Shown one piece after another: positions 1 through 7,620 of a stretch of DNA of 34,576 bases. Numbering within the stretch: the stretch's first letter is position 1; each line of letters begins with the position of its first letter. The stretch lies in the NCBI GenBank assembly GCA_017527435.1, contig JAFXQB010000024.1:1-34576 (forward strand), in the 5' to 3' direction. This stretch comes from Salinivirgaceae bacterium (GTDB lineage Bacteria > Bacteroidota > Bacteroidia > Bacteroidales > SZUA-534). The position numbers and the translations under genes were made by a program. The notes under the pieces were generated by a model. The model searched no databases and was not told where the DNA came from. It saw only the letters and a list, made by a program, of their open reading frames with translations.

Positions 1-75
1 ATGGCCGTAAACAGAATCATTAGAATTGCAATAATCATATTTTAAAAGTTTAGAAGTCTAAAGTTTAGTGTTTAG

Positions 76-276
76 ATGGCTGTCAGCTATGAGCATTGAG
101 CTGTGAGCAGCCGTTATATTTTCATTTTTACTTTTCTGTAGTCTGTTGTCCGATGTCTGTTGTCCTTTCATTTTTTTAAAGTTTATATGGCTGTCAGCTA
201 TGAGCATTGAACTGTGAGCAGCCGTTATATTTTCATTTTTACTTTTCTGTAGTCTTTTGTCTGATGTCTGTTGTCC
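76..276. repeat. 90-bp direct duplication, two copies
   Basis: Positions 76-165 and 187-276 are near-identical 90-bp units (both begin ATGGCTGTCAGCTATGAGC and end CTGTTGTCC) separated by 21 bp; only a few substitutions distinguish them. The flanks carry GTTTAG/CTAAAG words like those in other intergenic gaps of the window. Short ORFs in this stretch look like translations of the repeat rather than genes. Before it, 1-45 reads as 14 open codons ending in TAA, which could be the tail of a gene outside the window but cannot be identified. Confidence 0.85.
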
Positions 277-330
277 AAATTCATCATTGACAAAAGTCGC
301 GCACCCATCATTTTCATACAATAGCCGAAA

Positions 331-404
331 AATGAACGGCGGTTTTCACTTAACGAACGGCGGCTTTGACTTAACGAACGGCGGCTTTGACTTAATGAAC
401 GGCG
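331..404. repeat. 21-bp tandem repeat, 3.5 copies
   Basis: Units start at 331, 352, 373 and 394 (partial), with the core GAACGGCGGCTTTGACTTAA. Copies two and three are identical and the first has two changes. The 21-bp period is both two helical turns and seven codons (frame NGGFDLT), so it could be a protein-binding array or a fragment of a repetitive coding sequence; nothing around it decides this. Confidence 0.8.
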
Positions 405-510
405 AAAAAAAAGGGCCAAAAAAGGGCTTTTTAGGGGTGTATTCGGGGTGATTTCCAGGGCAAAAACGCGGATTTTTGGCTTTAACTACGAAAAACATGA
501 ATTTTTGTCG

Positions 511-831
511 CTAACCAAACGAATCCAAATTAAATCCGATTTTTCTCTTACGCGGAATTCATATTTTGTCCGAAGGACAACATCTTCATAACCGCGGGTG
601 AGCGAAGCGTAACCCGTGGAAGTACGCCACATCCCAAAAACAATCCGTAGGATTGAACCTTGTTCAGGTTCACTCTTCCAGAGTGTTGTTTCACATGGGA
701 CTCATACCGGCAGTCGCGCTTCGCTTACAGCCGGTTATGCAAATCACGTCTTTCAGACGTTATTTATCTACAACCAAACGAACACAAAAGAATCCTAATA
801 CAATCGGTTTAGTTTGGATAAGTTTGGTTAG
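511..831. mobile_element. MITE-like element with imperfect terminal inverted repeats
   Basis: The left end (511-538, beginning CTAACCAAACGAATCCAAAT) is the imperfect reverse complement of the right end (805-831, ending GGATAAGTTTGGTTAG), about 22 of 27 positions matching. Between them sits the 196-bp multi-hairpin block also found at 26053-26248. It encodes no plausible protein. Calling it a transposable element is inference from terminal inverted repeats plus a dispersed core; target-site duplications are not obvious. Confidence 0.45.
566..761. repeat. 196-bp multi-hairpin dispersed repeat, copy 1
   Basis: This block is a string of short perfect or near-perfect palindromes: TTGTCCGAAGGACAA, ACCGCGGGT...ACCCGTGG, AATCCGTAGGATT, AACCTTGTTCAGGTT, CACTCTTCCAGAGTG, CCGGCAGT...ACAGCCGG and ACGTCTTTCAGACGT. 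The same order, spacing and total length recur at 26053-26248, with compensated changes inside several stems. Translations of it resemble spurious hypothetical proteins often annotated in Bacteroidetes. Confidence 0.8.
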
Positions 832-856
832 AAACGAATAGTCTAAAGTCCGAAGT

Positions 857-1990
857 CTATAGCCCCGAAACAATCAGCGCTTCCATAATCTCGTCCGAGA
901 CAAAAATTCCGCTGTGGGTGAGTTTCAGGTGGTTGGCCGAGTATTCGAGTTTGCCTGCCACCACAAAACTTTCTGCTTGTTGGCGCAGATAGTCAACCAT
1001 TTGTCGCGGCTGCTCATGCTGCAGATAATCCATGTCAATGCCCGACGAAGTGCGCAGGGCTGTAATCACATAATCGTTGAAAATGTCTGATGGCGAGAGT
1101 TGTTCTTCTTCGCTCACGCAATTGCCCGACTCAATGCCTTTAATGTATTCGGCGGTGTTGGCGGTGTTCCAACTGCGGGTGGTGCGGTTGTAGGAATGCG
1201 CCGCCGGGCCAACGCCAAGATAGATGGTTCGGTTCCAATAGCTTAAATTGTGCCGCGAGCGGAATCCCGGGCGGGCGAAGTTTGAAATCTCGTAGTGCTC
1301 AAAATCAGCCGATTTAGCCCAAGCGGTCAGAATCTCAAACTGCTCAAGGCTCTCATCTTCTGATACTTCCGAGAGTTGTCCGCGCTTGAGTTTCAGACCA
1401 AAAGCCGTACCTTCTTCATACGACAGGTGGTAAGCCGACAGGTGCTGTACATTAAGCCGCGCCACGTTGTCGAGCTGCCGCCGCCAGTCGTCGGCCGTCA
1501 TTCGGGGCAGGCCGTAAATCAAATCAACGCTGATGTTGCCGAAGCCCGCCTGTTGGCAGTTGAGCACGGCATCGATGGCCTGCTGCGCGTTGTGGCGGCG
1601 GTTCATCAGCTCGAGCATCGCATCGTCGAACGACTGAATGCCGATGCTCAGGCGGTTGGCGTCAGTCTGCGCAAGTTGGCCGATGTAAGCCTGCGTCAGG
1701 TCGTCGGGGTTGGATTCAACGGTGATTTCGGCATCGGGCACCACGCTGTGCAGCTGCTTTATTGTGCCGATAACCAACTGAATCTCTGCGGGTTCGAGCA
1801 GCGATGGTGTGCCGCCGCCAAAGTAGATGGTCTGCACCGGCTCGCCGTTCAAATAATGCCGCCGCCCGTCCAGCTCTTTCTTCAAGGCTTGCAAATAGCT
1901 CTTTTTCAATTCCAGACGCGTGGTGGAATAGAAGTTGCAATAACCGCATCGGCGCTTGCAGAACGGAACGTGAATGTATATGCCGGCCAT
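857..1990 (-). CDS. hemW: Radical SAM heme chaperone HemW (HemN-like)
   Basis: 377 aa, the normal size for HemW. The N-terminus AGIYIHVPFCKRRCGYCNFY carries the radical-SAM CxxxCxxC cluster motif followed by Phe, as in HemW. FGGGTPSLL, SIGIQSFDD and SVDLIYGLP follow in family order, and the C-terminal third matches the HemN-type domain. HemW delivers heme to respiratory targets and is distinct from coproporphyrinogen dehydrogenase HemN, which has a longer N-terminus. The frame stays open upstream, but the ATG at 1990 gives the family N-terminus and lies about 20 nt behind a TATTTTTG -7 box, so the longer start is rejected. It is transcribed divergently from the lipoprotein at 2085 and has no operon partner. 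Confidence 0.93.
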   Translation of the reverse strand: MAGIYIHVPFCKRRCGYCNFYSTTRLELKKSYLQALKKELDGRRHYLNGEPVQTIYFGGGTPSLLEPAEIQLVIGTIKQLHSVVPDAEITVESNPDDLTQAYIGQLAQTDANRLSIGIQSFDDAMLELMNRRHNAQQAIDAVLNCQQAGFGNISVDLIYGLPRMTADDWRRQLDNVARLNVQHLSAYHLSYEEGTAFGLKLKRGQLSEVSEDESLEQFEILTAWAKSADFEHYEISNFARPGFRSRHNLSYWNRTIYLGVGPAAHSYNRTTRSWNTANTAEYIKGIESGNCVSEEEQLSPSDIFNDYVITALRTSSGIDMDYLQHEQPRQMVDYLRQQAESFVVAGKLEYSANHLKLTHSGIFVSDEIMEALIVSGL

Positions 1991-2010
1991 TTTCCTAACA
2001 GTTTTCAAGG

Positions 2011-2018
2011 CAAAAATA
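2011..2018 (-). promoter_or_regulatory. Putative hemW promoter, -7 box
   Basis: On the minus strand this reads TATTTTTG, a full match to the Bacteroidetes TAnnTTTG box, 21-28 nt before the chosen hemW ATG. It implies a short 5' leader and supports the internal start. Confidence 0.6.
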
Positions 2019-2043
2019 TCAAATTCGGGTAGGGTTATCCCAC

Positions 2044-2075
2044 TTTTAATTGTTATTATTGTGTAACAATTAAAA
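2044..2075. promoter_or_regulatory. Perfect 12-bp inverted repeat between divergent genes
   Basis: TTTTAATTGTTA (2044-2055) and TAACAATTAAAA (2064-2075) are perfect reverse complements around an 8-nt spacer. The left arm and spacer hold TATTATTG, a near match to the -7 box, 24 nt before the ATG at 2085. It may be an operator for a dimeric regulator or an RNA hairpin in the 5' leader of the lipoprotein gene. Confidence 0.55.
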
Positions 2076-2084
2076 ACTGACATT

Positions 2085-2636
2085 ATGAAAAAGTTTATTC
2101 CCCTTTTATTATTTGCCTTTGCGGCTTCTTGTGACATTCCGTTCTTTGACGATCAAATCGAGGGAACATATCACGATTTATCAGAAGACCAACGTCCGAT
2201 TTTTAAGGAAGGTGACACTTTCTATTATTATTCGGAACAGACAGGGCTTTACGACACTTTGACGATCAATAATATCTCTTATAAATATTGGGATAGCGAC
2301 AAAAAATACTATCAAAAAGCGTCCATTCAATACAAAAACAATAATGAAAATATATTGTTTTCATACTCCGCAACAAAGCAATGCATATTGAATGCTGAAT
2401 ATACTACCGACACTTCGTTGGCTTTGTATAGTAGTTCGATACGTTTTGGGGAAAACGGAAAGGAATTTGACATACAAATAAATAACAAGAATTATAGAGC
2501 CTTTAATCTTTACTATTCTTACGACTATAGTAATCCGTCAGTACCATATTATTTCACATATTCGTTTAAATATGGTTTGTTGGAATTTACGTATGAAAAT
2601 GGTACTGTATATAGAATCGTTAATCCGAAGTTTTAA
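2085..2636 (+). CDS. Small lipoprotein of unknown function
   Basis: 183 aa. The N-terminus MKKFIPLLLFAFAASCDIPF is a lipoprotein signal with a lipobox ending at Cys16, followed by acidic residues, so the mature protein is probably anchored in an envelope membrane. The rest is rich in Tyr, Asn and Ser with alternating beta-type patterns (YYYSEQTGLYDTLTINN, FNLYYSYDYSNPSVPYYF), suggesting a beta-rich extracytoplasmic domain. I do not recognise the family. Two of the seven GATC sites found in the window lie in this gene, and it is A/T-richer than hemW, so it may be a later arrival. The next gene follows after 37 bp. Confidence 0.8.
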   Translation: MKKFIPLLLFAFAASCDIPFFDDQIEGTYHDLSEDQRPIFKEGDTFYYYSEQTGLYDTLTINNISYKYWDSDKKYYQKASIQYKNNNENILFSYSATKQCILNAEYTTDTSLALYSSSIRFGENGKEFDIQINNKNYRAFNLYYSYDYSNPSVPYYFTYSFKYGLLEFTYENGTVYRIVNPKF

Positions 2637-2673
2637 GAAAAATGACATTTTTGCGTAAGCAAAATATGTTCTG

Positions 2674-4341
2674 ATGGGAAAAAGAATACGGGTCATTTTA
2701 TTATTTGTTTTTGCAGTATGCTTATCATACGCCCAATCCCCGCAACGGAATCTCGAAAAATACTGGCACTACCGCGAGCGGCTGCGTGAGCGGTTTGTGG
2801 TTGTGAGCCAAGACGTTGAGGAAGAAGGCGTGAATATTCCGGCGGGCGAAATCTTCAACGATACTGTTGGCTGGTCCGATGGCAACTCGATAATGAGCCA
2901 CTATCTGTCGTTGCTCTCAACCGAGCTTTGGCTGCTGAAAACCAACGGTCAGGACTATTCGGCAACACTTTCCGAGCTATACTACGCCATGCTGGCGCTC
3001 GAAAGGCTCGATTTATACTCGGAATCGCACTGGCGGCGGTTCGACGGCAAGCTCAAACTGAATACCAAAGACAGCATGACGGCCATTCACAACATCGAGA
3101 TTGTAAACGATTTAGGCCGAACACCGGTTTTGTCGGAACGCACGCCCCTGCCGTCCGACATCAACGGTATGCACCTGCGCGACGATGTGACGCCTGCCTT
3201 CTGGAACGAGCACCGGCAGCATTTCGGCGTAAGCGTGTGTGAAATGAGCGGCCGCCACCCGATGGAAGAAATCAGTCAGGATGTGATTTTTCACAACATT
3301 GAAGGTCTGACACTGGTGGGCAAACTTGTAGGAACAGAAAATATTGCTAATGTGCCTGTTACATTCAAAACCGACATTATTCCGCAGTATCTGACAGAAA
3401 AAGGCATTTTGCGTGGCGACAGCGTCGATTTCGCTCTTTGGGCGAGCGATTTTATCTGTCGGTATATTACTTGTTTTCAGAGCAATAAGCCACTGCGACT
3501 GTTTTTCAAGAAGAATCATTGGGTGCTGCGCAACACCGTAACCGGCAAAAAAGTTCAGCAGGGCTCGGGCGATGTTGGCTGGGACGCCTGGCTCTTCTAC
3601 AACTACGGGCTTATGGCCGTGGGGCGTGAGTTTACGGGCAGCGATTTGCGCCGCGTAAAAGGTTGCAAGAAAGGCGATTGGGCGTTTCAAAGCATTCTCA
3701 CCGACGGATTCAACGCAACCATCGACAAAGCCGTTCTGTCAACACTGGCACCGGGCTACAACCGTCGTGGCGTCAGAATCACCATCGATGTGCTGACAGC
3801 GGGCGTTTATGAGTTGCACATTCTGCTGATGAAAGGCGTTGCGGGAATCTGTAATCTGGCACTCGGCAACAACAACGACGACTACAAGGTACGCTCGCTG
3901 GCCAGCACCGGCAACTATCTGGGCGACAGCACTTACTCTGTATTGAAAAGCCGCCGCAGCTACGACACTTACAACTCTGGGCAGCCAACCATCTACGAGC
4001 ATCTGCAACTGATAAATCTTGCTCTTTACGATTTGGACGGCCGCAACCTGCAAAACGACAGCACTGAATATTGCTCAGAGCGAGCCATCTACGAGTCGTT
4101 GCTCAACGAAGCGCCGTTCTACGGCCCGTCAGGTGATGGCAATCCCGACCCCGACAGCTACGCCCGCAACTGGTCGGAAACATCGCGCTGTGTCTGGCCC
4201 GAAAACCTGCGTCCGAGCCGGCGCCGCCCCTGCCGCGACATCAAGTTCAACGGCATGGATTATATGATGCTCTACAATCTCTACCGCATCGCTTTCTGCC
4301 GCGACGGATACATACAAACCGAGAACGCTGACAAGCAATAG
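2674..4341 (+). CDS. Exported protein of unknown function
   Basis: 555 aa with a signal peptide (residues 1-20, cleavage near YAQ-SPQ). The mature part begins with a charged helical stretch (NLEKYWHYRERLRERFVV) and contains WSDGNSIMSHYLSLLSTELWLL, with alternating helices and aromatic residues that vaguely suggest an all-helical, perhaps glycosidase-like fold. No catalytic motif or sorting tail is recognised, so no function is given. It may be co-transcribed with the small lipoprotein upstream. The start at 2674 is the only one that gives a signal peptide. About 415 bp without a conventional gene follow, holding the promoter and leader described next. Confidence 0.8.
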   Translation: MGKRIRVILLFVFAVCLSYAQSPQRNLEKYWHYRERLRERFVVVSQDVEEEGVNIPAGEIFNDTVGWSDGNSIMSHYLSLLSTELWLLKTNGQDYSATLSELYYAMLALERLDLYSESHWRRFDGKLKLNTKDSMTAIHNIEIVNDLGRTPVLSERTPLPSDINGMHLRDDVTPAFWNEHRQHFGVSVCEMSGRHPMEEISQDVIFHNIEGLTLVGKLVGTENIANVPVTFKTDIIPQYLTEKGILRGDSVDFALWASDFICRYITCFQSNKPLRLFFKKNHWVLRNTVTGKKVQQGSGDVGWDAWLFYNYGLMAVGREFTGSDLRRVKGCKKGDWAFQSILTDGFNATIDKAVLSTLAPGYNRRGVRITIDVLTAGVYELHILLMKGVAGICNLALGNNNDDYKVRSLASTGNYLGDSTYSVLKSRRSYDTYNSGQPTIYEHLQLINLALYDLDGRNLQNDSTEYCSERAIYESLLNEAPFYGPSGDGNPDPDSYARNWSETSRCVWPENLRPSRRRPCRDIKFNGMDYMMLYNLYRIAFCRDGYIQTENADKQ

Positions 4342-4655
4342 TAAGACAACAAACGGGAAAAGGTTTGAATCAACCTGTCAAATATTTCGTTTATCGATAC
4401 CCCCCCTAAAAAATGCATATCTCATCCAAAAAATCACTTTTCCCGCGCCGACACCCCTAAAAAATCACCAAAAATCTCTCAAAAACTCAAATTCTGCTCT
4501 ACCAGCCGAAATAACTCCAATTTCAAATCGTCAGTGAAAACGTTTTAAAAACGCACTATTTTTAATAAATATTGCCAAAATCGGCTTACTGAATTATAAT
4601 TTGTAAGTAAAATAAGAAAAACGCTAACGATATTAAAATATTTTCTGATTTTTAG

Positions 4656-4684
4656 TTGCGAATTAAAAATCGGCTATATATTTG
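4656..4684 (+). promoter_or_regulatory. Promoter of nitrogen unit 1
   Basis: TTG at 4656-4658 and TATATTTG at 4677-4684, separated by 18 nt, fit the Bacteroidetes -33/-7 consensus. The block from TTTTAGTTGC through ATCGGCTATATATTTGCC is nearly the same as 11764-11800 before the second nitrogen unit, with identical internal spacing. Transcription should start near 4691, about 67 nt before the leader ORF. Confidence 0.75.
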
Positions 4685-4757
4685 CCATGTCAGAAAACGA
4701 TAAAAACAGGACTGTTTAGAGAACGATTAAATGAGGTTTAATTAAAAAGCAATCGAG

Positions 4758-4877
4758 ATGAAAAAGTCTTTTAAAAACGGAATGAATCAGAATTTGCAGC
4801 AGGGTTCCCGCTGGAACTCGAAACAAAATAATAAGAACCGCCGTGCGCGCCCAACCAGCCGGGCCGTTGGCAGATAA
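4758..4877 (+). CDS. N-rich leader peptide 1 (putative attenuator)
   Basis: A 39-codon ORF starting MKKSFKNGMNQNLQQGSR and ending PTSRAVGR. It contains 7 Asn, 4 Gln, 6 Arg and 5 Lys, so most residues have nitrogen-bearing side chains, with an NNKNRR cluster at residues 24-29. An intrinsic terminator starts 17 nt after the stop, and the segment 4853-4860 in its last codons can pair with the terminator's 5' arm. A ribosome paused at codons 24-27 would cover to roughly 4852 and leave that segment free. The counterpart at 11847-11972 has the same placement and the shared ending TSRA. I infer a regulatory leader; a functional small basic protein is the alternative. Confidence 0.65.
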   Translation: MKKSFKNGMNQNLQQGSRWNSKQNNKNRRARPTSRAVGR

Positions 4878-4902
4878 ATCAAGTGAGAAAAATCAAGGCT
4901 GG
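4853..4902 (+). promoter_or_regulatory. Putative antiterminator pairing, leader 1
   Basis: CCAGCC at 4855-4860, inside the leader ORF, is complementary to GGCTGG at 4897-4902, the 5' arm of the terminator, so the two structures exclude each other. Further upstream CCCGCTGG (near 4807) can pair with CCAGCCGGG with one bulge and could act as the protecting segment of a classical attenuator. Read by eye only. Confidence 0.5.
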
Positions 4903-4925
4903 CTTCGGTGAAACCAGCCTTTTTT
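4895..4925 (+). terminator. Intrinsic terminator / attenuator 1
   Basis: AAGGCTGG (4895-4902) pairs with CCAGCCTT (4914-4921) around an 11-nt loop, followed by a run of six T (4920-4925). It lies between the promoter and the outer-membrane protein gene, so it would stop transcription before the structural genes unless antitermination occurs. Confidence 0.8.
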
Positions 4926-4983
4926 GATGGCTGTGCGGCAACACAACCATCGCAGTTTAAAAATTTATAAACATTCAAAGAAA

Positions 4984-5682
4984 ATGAAAACTATTGAGAA
5001 AACAATGATTGCCATAGCATTGATGGCAATGACAGGAACAAGTTACGCCGAAGGTGAGGGCGGCGTTGAGGCTTCAGTTGGAGCCGATGTGGTAAGTTCG
5101 TATATCTGGCGTGGCGGCAAGCTCGACGGAGCGGCCATTCAACCTTCACTTTCAGTCGATTACAAAGGATTGTCGCTCGGAGCGTGGGGCTCGGCAAGCA
5201 TTGTCGGGAGCGGCTACAAAGAGATTGACTTCACGCTCTCGTACGCCGTGGGTGGCCTGACGGCAATGGTAACCGACTACTGGTGCGCCGACGACGACAC
5301 GAAATACTTTGAGTATTCGGCCGACTCAACCGTCCACACCTACGAGGCAGGGCTGACATACGATTTCGGATTCCTGTCAATCGGGTGGTACACAAACTTT
5401 TACGGCGCAATGGGCACCAAAGCAAACGGCGACGACGCCTACTCTTCGTACTTTGAGGTTGCCGCACCTTTCAAACTTGGCGGACTCGACTGGCAAGCTG
5501 CCGCGGGCGTAACACCCTGGGAGAACGACTTTTACGGCGCCGAAGGTTTCGCACTTATCAACCTTAGCCTTTCGGCGACAAAAGAGATTGAGTTCGAGAA
5601 ATTTACGCTGCCCGTGTTCGCGCAAATCACCGCAAACCCAACGGCAAACCGAATGTATTTCTTGGTGGGATTATCCTTTTAA
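4984..5682 (+). CDS. Outer-membrane protein, Gcw_chp/TorF-like putative porin
   Basis: 232 aa with a signal peptide (MKTIEKTMIAIALMAMTGTSYA, about 22 residues). The mature start contains VSSYIWRGG, typical of the Gcw_chp (TIGR02001) family of putative outer-membrane beta-barrels, and the rest alternates aromatic strands with short acidic loops, ending in the barrel-like terminus MYFLVGLSF. The ATG at 4984 is chosen because it gives the signal peptide; upstream starts run into the terminator. It is the first structural gene of nitrogen unit 1, before P-II and Amt. A similar grouping is known from Bacteroides ammonium-assimilation loci, so a role in passage of small nitrogenous solutes is plausible but inferred. 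Confidence 0.8.
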   Translation: MKTIEKTMIAIALMAMTGTSYAEGEGGVEASVGADVVSSYIWRGGKLDGAAIQPSLSVDYKGLSLGAWGSASIVGSGYKEIDFTLSYAVGGLTAMVTDYWCADDDTKYFEYSADSTVHTYEAGLTYDFGFLSIGWYTNFYGAMGTKANGDDAYSSYFEVAAPFKLGGLDWQAAAGVTPWENDFYGAEGFALINLSLSATKEIEFEKFTLPVFAQITANPTANRMYFLVGLSF

Positions 5683-5695
5683 AGTGTAGAGGGGA

Positions 5696-5751
5696 GTGGG
5701 GAGAGTTTAGCGGAAGGGTTATCGAAAAACTAAACTCTAAACTCTCACCAC
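5696..5751 (+). repeat. 15-bp inverted repeat between porin and P-II genes
   Basis: GTGGGGAGAGTTTAG (5696-5710) and CTAAACTCTCACCAC (5737-5751) are reverse complements except at one position, with a 26-nt loop. There is no T run, so a transcript-stabilising hairpin or a member of the genome's intergenic word repeats is more likely than a terminator. Confidence 0.6.
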
Positions 5752-5789
5752 TTACCAATTAAATAGTTAATAATTAAATTTTTAAGACA

Positions 5790-6137
5790 ATGAAAAAGAT
5801 TGAAGCAATCATTCGCAAGACGAAGTTCGACGAAGTGAAAGAGGCTCTCTTTCAGGCCGATATCAACTGGTTCTCGTACGCCGAAGTGAAGGCCATTGGG
5901 CAGGACCGTGAGGACCGCATTTACCGCGGCGTGATGTACAGCACCGACATTATCTCGCGCATTGAGATAACCATTATCTGCCGCGACCAGTTTGTGAAAC
6001 CCGCCGTTGATGCCATTATGAGCGTTGCGCGCACAGGCGAGGTCGGCGACGGCCGAATCTTCGTCAGCCCCGTCGACGACACCTGGTCAATCCGCACAGG
6101 CGAGCACGGTGACACGGTTTTGGCGGATAAGAAATAG
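5790..6137 (+). CDS. glnK: P-II family nitrogen regulator (GlnB/GlnK)
   Basis: 115 aa. The start MKKIEAIIRKTKFDEVKEAL and the motif TGEVGDGRIFV (nucleotide-binding B loop) match GlnB/GlnK, as does the C-terminal SIRTGEHGD. The T-loop region reads VKAIGQDREDRIYRGVMY, one residue shorter than E. coli GlnB by manual alignment, with Tyr50 at the position of the uridylylated Tyr51. P-II trimers sense 2-oxoglutarate and ATP/ADP and plug the partner Amt channel. The amt gene follows after 127 bp, so this is probably its GlnK. No uridylyltransferase is in the window, so modification is unknown. Confidence 0.92.
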   Translation: MKKIEAIIRKTKFDEVKEALFQADINWFSYAEVKAIGQDREDRIYRGVMYSTDIISRIEITIICRDQFVKPAVDAIMSVARTGEVGDGRIFVSPVDDTWSIRTGEHGDTVLADKK

Positions 6138-6169
6138 TGGTGAATCGGTGAACTGGTGAATCGGTGAAC
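6138..6169 (+). repeat. Exact 16-bp tandem repeat between glnK and amt
   Basis: TGGTGAATCGGTGAAC occurs twice in a row. The reverse-complement word GATTCACCGATTAAAC appears at 6233-6248 and again at 18260-18275 before the phosphohexomutase gene, so this is part of a dispersed intergenic word family and could form a hairpin in the glnK-amt transcript. Confidence 0.7.
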
Positions 6170-6264
6170 AGAAAGTCATTCAATTAAATAGAAAACTGGT
6201 GAATTGGAAAACGGACAAAGCGTCGATTAAACGATTCACCGATTAAACAATTAAACAGTAAAAA

Positions 6265-7578
6265 ATGGAAACAATAATTTCTGATACAATTTCGGCTGTG
6301 GCGGCAACGGTTGCCCCTGCTGCCGAGGCGGTTGTCGAGAGTGGCATTAGCCCTGTCGATACAATTTGGGTGTTGCTTGCGGCAATGCTTGTGTTCTTTA
6401 TGCAGCCTGGTTTTGCGCTGGTTGAGGCGGGCCTGACGCGCACCAAAAACACGGCCAACATTCTGATGAAAAACTTTATGGATTTCTCGGCAGGCTCGGT
6501 TCTGTACTGGATTCTGGGTTTCTCGGTGATGTTCGGCGCGGGCTCGTTCCTGGGCTGGGGAGGATTAGGCATTGGCGGCGTTGAGAACCCGTGCGGCAAT
6601 CTGCCAAAAGAGTGCTACTTCATTTTTCAGACGGTGTTCTGCGCCACGGCGGCCACAATCGTTTCGGGCGCAATGGCAGAGCGCACCAAATTCTCGATGT
6701 ATCTGGTTTACAGTCTGGTTATTTCGGCGCTGATTTACCCCATTCAGGGCCACTGGTCGTGGGGCGGCGGCTGGCTGAGCGAACTCGGGTTCCACGATTT
6801 CGCAGGTTCGGCTGTGGTTCACTCGTGCGGCGGCTTCATTGCTTTGGCGGGCGCCATTGTGCTTGGTCCGCGTTTGGGCAAATACACAAAGAATGCTGAC
6901 GGCTCTATCCGCACTCACGCCATTCCTGGCCACAACCTTGCGCTGGCGGCTCTGGGCGTGTGGATTCTGTGGATGGGCTGGTTCGGATTCAACCCTGGTT
7001 CAACCGTTGCCGCTTCGGGCTCTGTTGATGCCGACTGCTACGGCGGCGGAATTCTTGACAATATGTCGGCAATGTCGCACATTTTTGTCACCACCAACAT
7101 TGCCGCAGCCGTGGGCGGAATCATAGCCATGATTTACACTTGGCTGGCCTACGGAAAACCTTCGCTCTCAATGGTTTGCAACGGCATTCTGGCAGGCTTG
7201 GTCGGCATAACGGCAGGCTGCGACTGCGTTCCAATCTGGGCCGCCGCTCTGATTGGCGCCATTGCTTCAGCAGTTATGTGCTTCTTTGTCAAGTTCTTCG
7301 ACACCCGTCTGCATATCGATGACCCCGTTGGCGCCGTGTCGGTTCACGGAATGGCTGGCTTTGTGGGCACAATCCTGACTGGCGTTTTCGCCTACAGCGA
7401 GTGCGGCTATTCAGTTCTGACACAGTTGATTGGCGAGGTTACCATTGCAGGCTGGTCGTTCGGCTGCGGACTGGTTATGTTCCTGCTGATTAAGAAGATT
7501 CACGGTCTGCGCGTCGACTCGCGGATTGAAGAGGAAGGACTCGACGTTTACGAGCACGGCGAATCGGCGTACAACTGA
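6265..7578 (+). CDS. amtB: Ammonium transporter (Amt family)
   Basis: 437 aa with about 11 predicted membrane helices. Family motifs are clear: FFMQPGFALVEAGLTRTKN in the first helices, GAMAERTKF, DFAGSAVVHSCGG with the first pore histidine (His186), WMGWFGFNPGS, and SVHGMAGFVGTILTG with the second pore histidine (His361). An N-terminal stretch of about 30 residues precedes the first helix. Amt trimers conduct ammonium or ammonia and are gated by GlnK, encoded just upstream. Last gene of nitrogen unit 1, closed by the terminator at 7621. A second, different Amt is at 12067. Confidence 0.95.
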   Translation: METIISDTISAVAATVAPAAEAVVESGISPVDTIWVLLAAMLVFFMQPGFALVEAGLTRTKNTANILMKNFMDFSAGSVLYWILGFSVMFGAGSFLGWGGLGIGGVENPCGNLPKECYFIFQTVFCATAATIVSGAMAERTKFSMYLVYSLVISALIYPIQGHWSWGGGWLSELGFHDFAGSAVVHSCGGFIALAGAIVLGPRLGKYTKNADGSIRTHAIPGHNLALAALGVWILWMGWFGFNPGSTVAASGSVDADCYGGGILDNMSAMSHIFVTTNIAAAVGGIIAMIYTWLAYGKPSLSMVCNGILAGLVGITAGCDCVPIWAAALIGAIASAVMCFFVKFFDTRLHIDDPVGAVSVHGMAGFVGTILTGVFAYSECGYSVLTQLIGEVTIAGWSFGCGLVMFLLIKKIHGLRVDSRIEEEGLDVYEHGESAYN

Positions 7579-7620
7579 TTGACAGTTAGTATTTAGGATT
7601 TAAAATTTGTGATTTGTAAA

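Noticed and set aside
331..404. The 21-bp repeat as a CRISPR array
   Set aside because: Units are directly adjacent with no variable spacers and no cas genes are nearby.
616..841. ORFs of 60-62 codons inside the left multi-hairpin repeat
   Set aside because: They are translations of the palindromic repeat in several frames, with no start signal or conservation expected of a gene.
1376..2032. A 218-codon plus-strand ORF opposite hemW
   Set aside because: It is antisense to a well-supported HemW gene and has no recognisable domain; long antisense frames are common in this G/C-rich codon use.
4984..6137. P-II T loop thought at first to lack five residues
   Set aside because: Realignment shows Tyr50 matches Tyr51 of E. 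coli GlnB and the loop is only one residue shorter, which is not remarkable.
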